This document shows positions 59,325-60,048 of a stretch of DNA of 60,048 nt, piece after piece. The notes beneath the pieces were generated by a model. That model did not search any database, had not been told where the DNA came from, and worked only from the letters and a program-made list of their open reading frames with translations. The position numbers were made by a program, and so were the translations under genes. Source of the stretch: CALAEC01 sp050692915. GTDB taxonomy: Bacteria > Actinomycetota > UBA4738 > CALAEC01. The stretch covers positions 1 to 60,048 of the forward strand of contig JBOGVU010000010.1 of NCBI GenBank assembly GCA_050692915.1. Reading direction: 5' to 3'. Positions within the stretch are counted from its first letter, which is position 1, and each line of letters starts with the position of its first letter.

Positions 59325-60048
59325 GGCGAATCAGGCCGAACAAACCTAGTATGGCCCGATTCATCTAGTCAAACTGGGGGAGTGGAACTCCCGATTGCCA
59401 CCGGAGCACGACCCCGTCGAGATTGGCCCTGCTCGAAGGCTCGTGATCGAGGCATGATTCGTGAGGGTGGCCTCGATTCCTAGGCCAGAACGATCGAGCT
59501 GTCGTCGAGAAGGTGCGCCACCCCAGGATTGGGCTCGAAGACCAAGGTCCCAATTCCCCGACCCCGAAACCCAGCAGTCCTCGAAGACTCCTCGTTGTCC
59601 CCAGAGAATGTCGGGAAACAGGTGACTCGCGGGCGAGCGTATGACCAGATAGAGGGCGCAGGCCTTCTTGTTCGTTGCGAACCATCGGTACGAATGGTGG
59701 CCGTGACTCTCGGAAGCCCCTACTCGGAGGATGACCTCAGGGGATCGCTGCGTCTGCGGGACCTACCGACCGACGGCGGCTGACGGGATTTCTCGAGGTT
59801 CCTTCGCAACGCCGTCTCCCTCCCAGGTTCTCGCCAGGTCGGGCCCTTCGATGACCAGCCCCGGTCATGGACGTATCGATGCCCGGTCGGCAGGGACTCG
59901 AACCTCGATCGGCGGCGCTTGTCAGCTCAGGTCAACCGCTCGGCCCTGCGAGCCAGCCCTTTCGGACGAGGAAGATCGACTTCCAGCTCACTCATAGTCT
60001 CATCGAGGCGACCGGGCCGACTACCGTCCCCGCTCCAACTCCGCCAAG
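59325..60048. other. Gene-poor right end
   Basis: About 720 bp with no convincing coding frame: the open frames present lack Shine-Dalgarno sequences, codon bias and family motifs. The only structure noticed is the tRNA-like segment at 59884-59950. Confidence 0.5.
59884..59950 (-). pseudogene. Degenerate tRNA-like segment
   Basis: The minus strand has a D-arm-like GGCCGAGCGGTTGA, a T-loop TTCGAGT, and 5' CTCGCAG that pairs with CTGC(C)GA at the 3' side through a bulge. The T-stem is shortened and mispaired, so it cannot be a normal tRNA. Isotype unclear (Ser- or Cys-like D-arm). Confidence 0.35.

Overview
The window is about 70% GC and gene-dense on both strands. It has many GTG starts, ATGA or stop-start overlaps, a Gram-positive-type LexA box, SHOCT, Eis-like, NarL-type and LAFTG-anchored proteins. 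This suggests an Actinomycetota (actinobacterial) chromosome, probably an uncultured lineage. No rRNA, CRISPR array, complete integrase or transposase was seen. Several genes carry single-base frameshifts, three of them explicable as one missing base in a G or C run, so sequencing error should be considered before true pseudogenisation.

0-15 kb: a secreted LVIVD beta-propeller protein; an aminotransferase-fold protein that has lost all four key PLP residues; a ferritin-like protein; a LexA-boxed dinB; an OsmC gene; a VOC protein; a 957-residue LVIVD/PA/DUF11/trypsin-like protein; a cupredoxin; an NTF2-like protein; and an ECF sigma factor coupled to a membrane partner. 15-18.7 kb: a MacB/FtsX-type ABC exporter. 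19.0-23.2 kb: a clearly lower-GC module (about 53-55%) of two convergent helicases. One is SF2 with a C-terminal PD-(D/E)XK nuclease and the other is UvrD-like; together they look like a two-gene defence-type system. 23.2-28.7 kb: HIT protein, thrS, a DHFR-like/SRPBCC/ArsR module, a gluzincin protease and a zinc-ribbon membrane protein. 28.7-41.2 kb: an Eis-like acetyltransferase, an MFS protein, tRNA-Val(CAC), an aquaporin, a three-gene M20/GNAT/enolase-superfamily operon that fits N-succinylamino-acid racemisation, a DrrAB-type ABC system, cupin and pirin, a FecR-domain LAFTG-anchored protein and a DoxX protein.

41.2-54 kb is a plastic zone. A decayed tRNA-Val(GAC) 3' part and the intact tRNA-Val(GAC) bracket 4.9 kb that carries a cupredoxin lipoprotein, a second DoxX, a SHOCT protein and a histidine kinase with two response regulators. 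One regulator has its HTH replaced by a class III cyclase. Beyond tRNA-Cys lie an oxidoreductase/TetR pair with two operators, an initiator-tRNA-like 3' half, a hydrolase-cyclase fusion whose hydrolase triad is lost, and a TIR-like gene flanked by two 46-nt direct repeats that are tRNA-Gly(GCC) 3' halves. The zone is littered with 3' gene fragments (MDR, SDR, TfoX, P-loop kinase). 54-59.3 kb: three more secreted propeller proteins (LVIVD, choice-of-anchor B, BNR/DUF11/P-domain). The last 0.7 kb has no convincing gene, only a degenerate tRNA-like segment.

Themes: (i) five large secreted beta-propeller proteins, two with an inserted protease-associated domain; (ii) repeated tRNA-3'-half scars marking past integrations, with defence-like cargo; (iii) enzyme folds kept without catalytic residues; (iv) two class III cyclases wired to different sensors.
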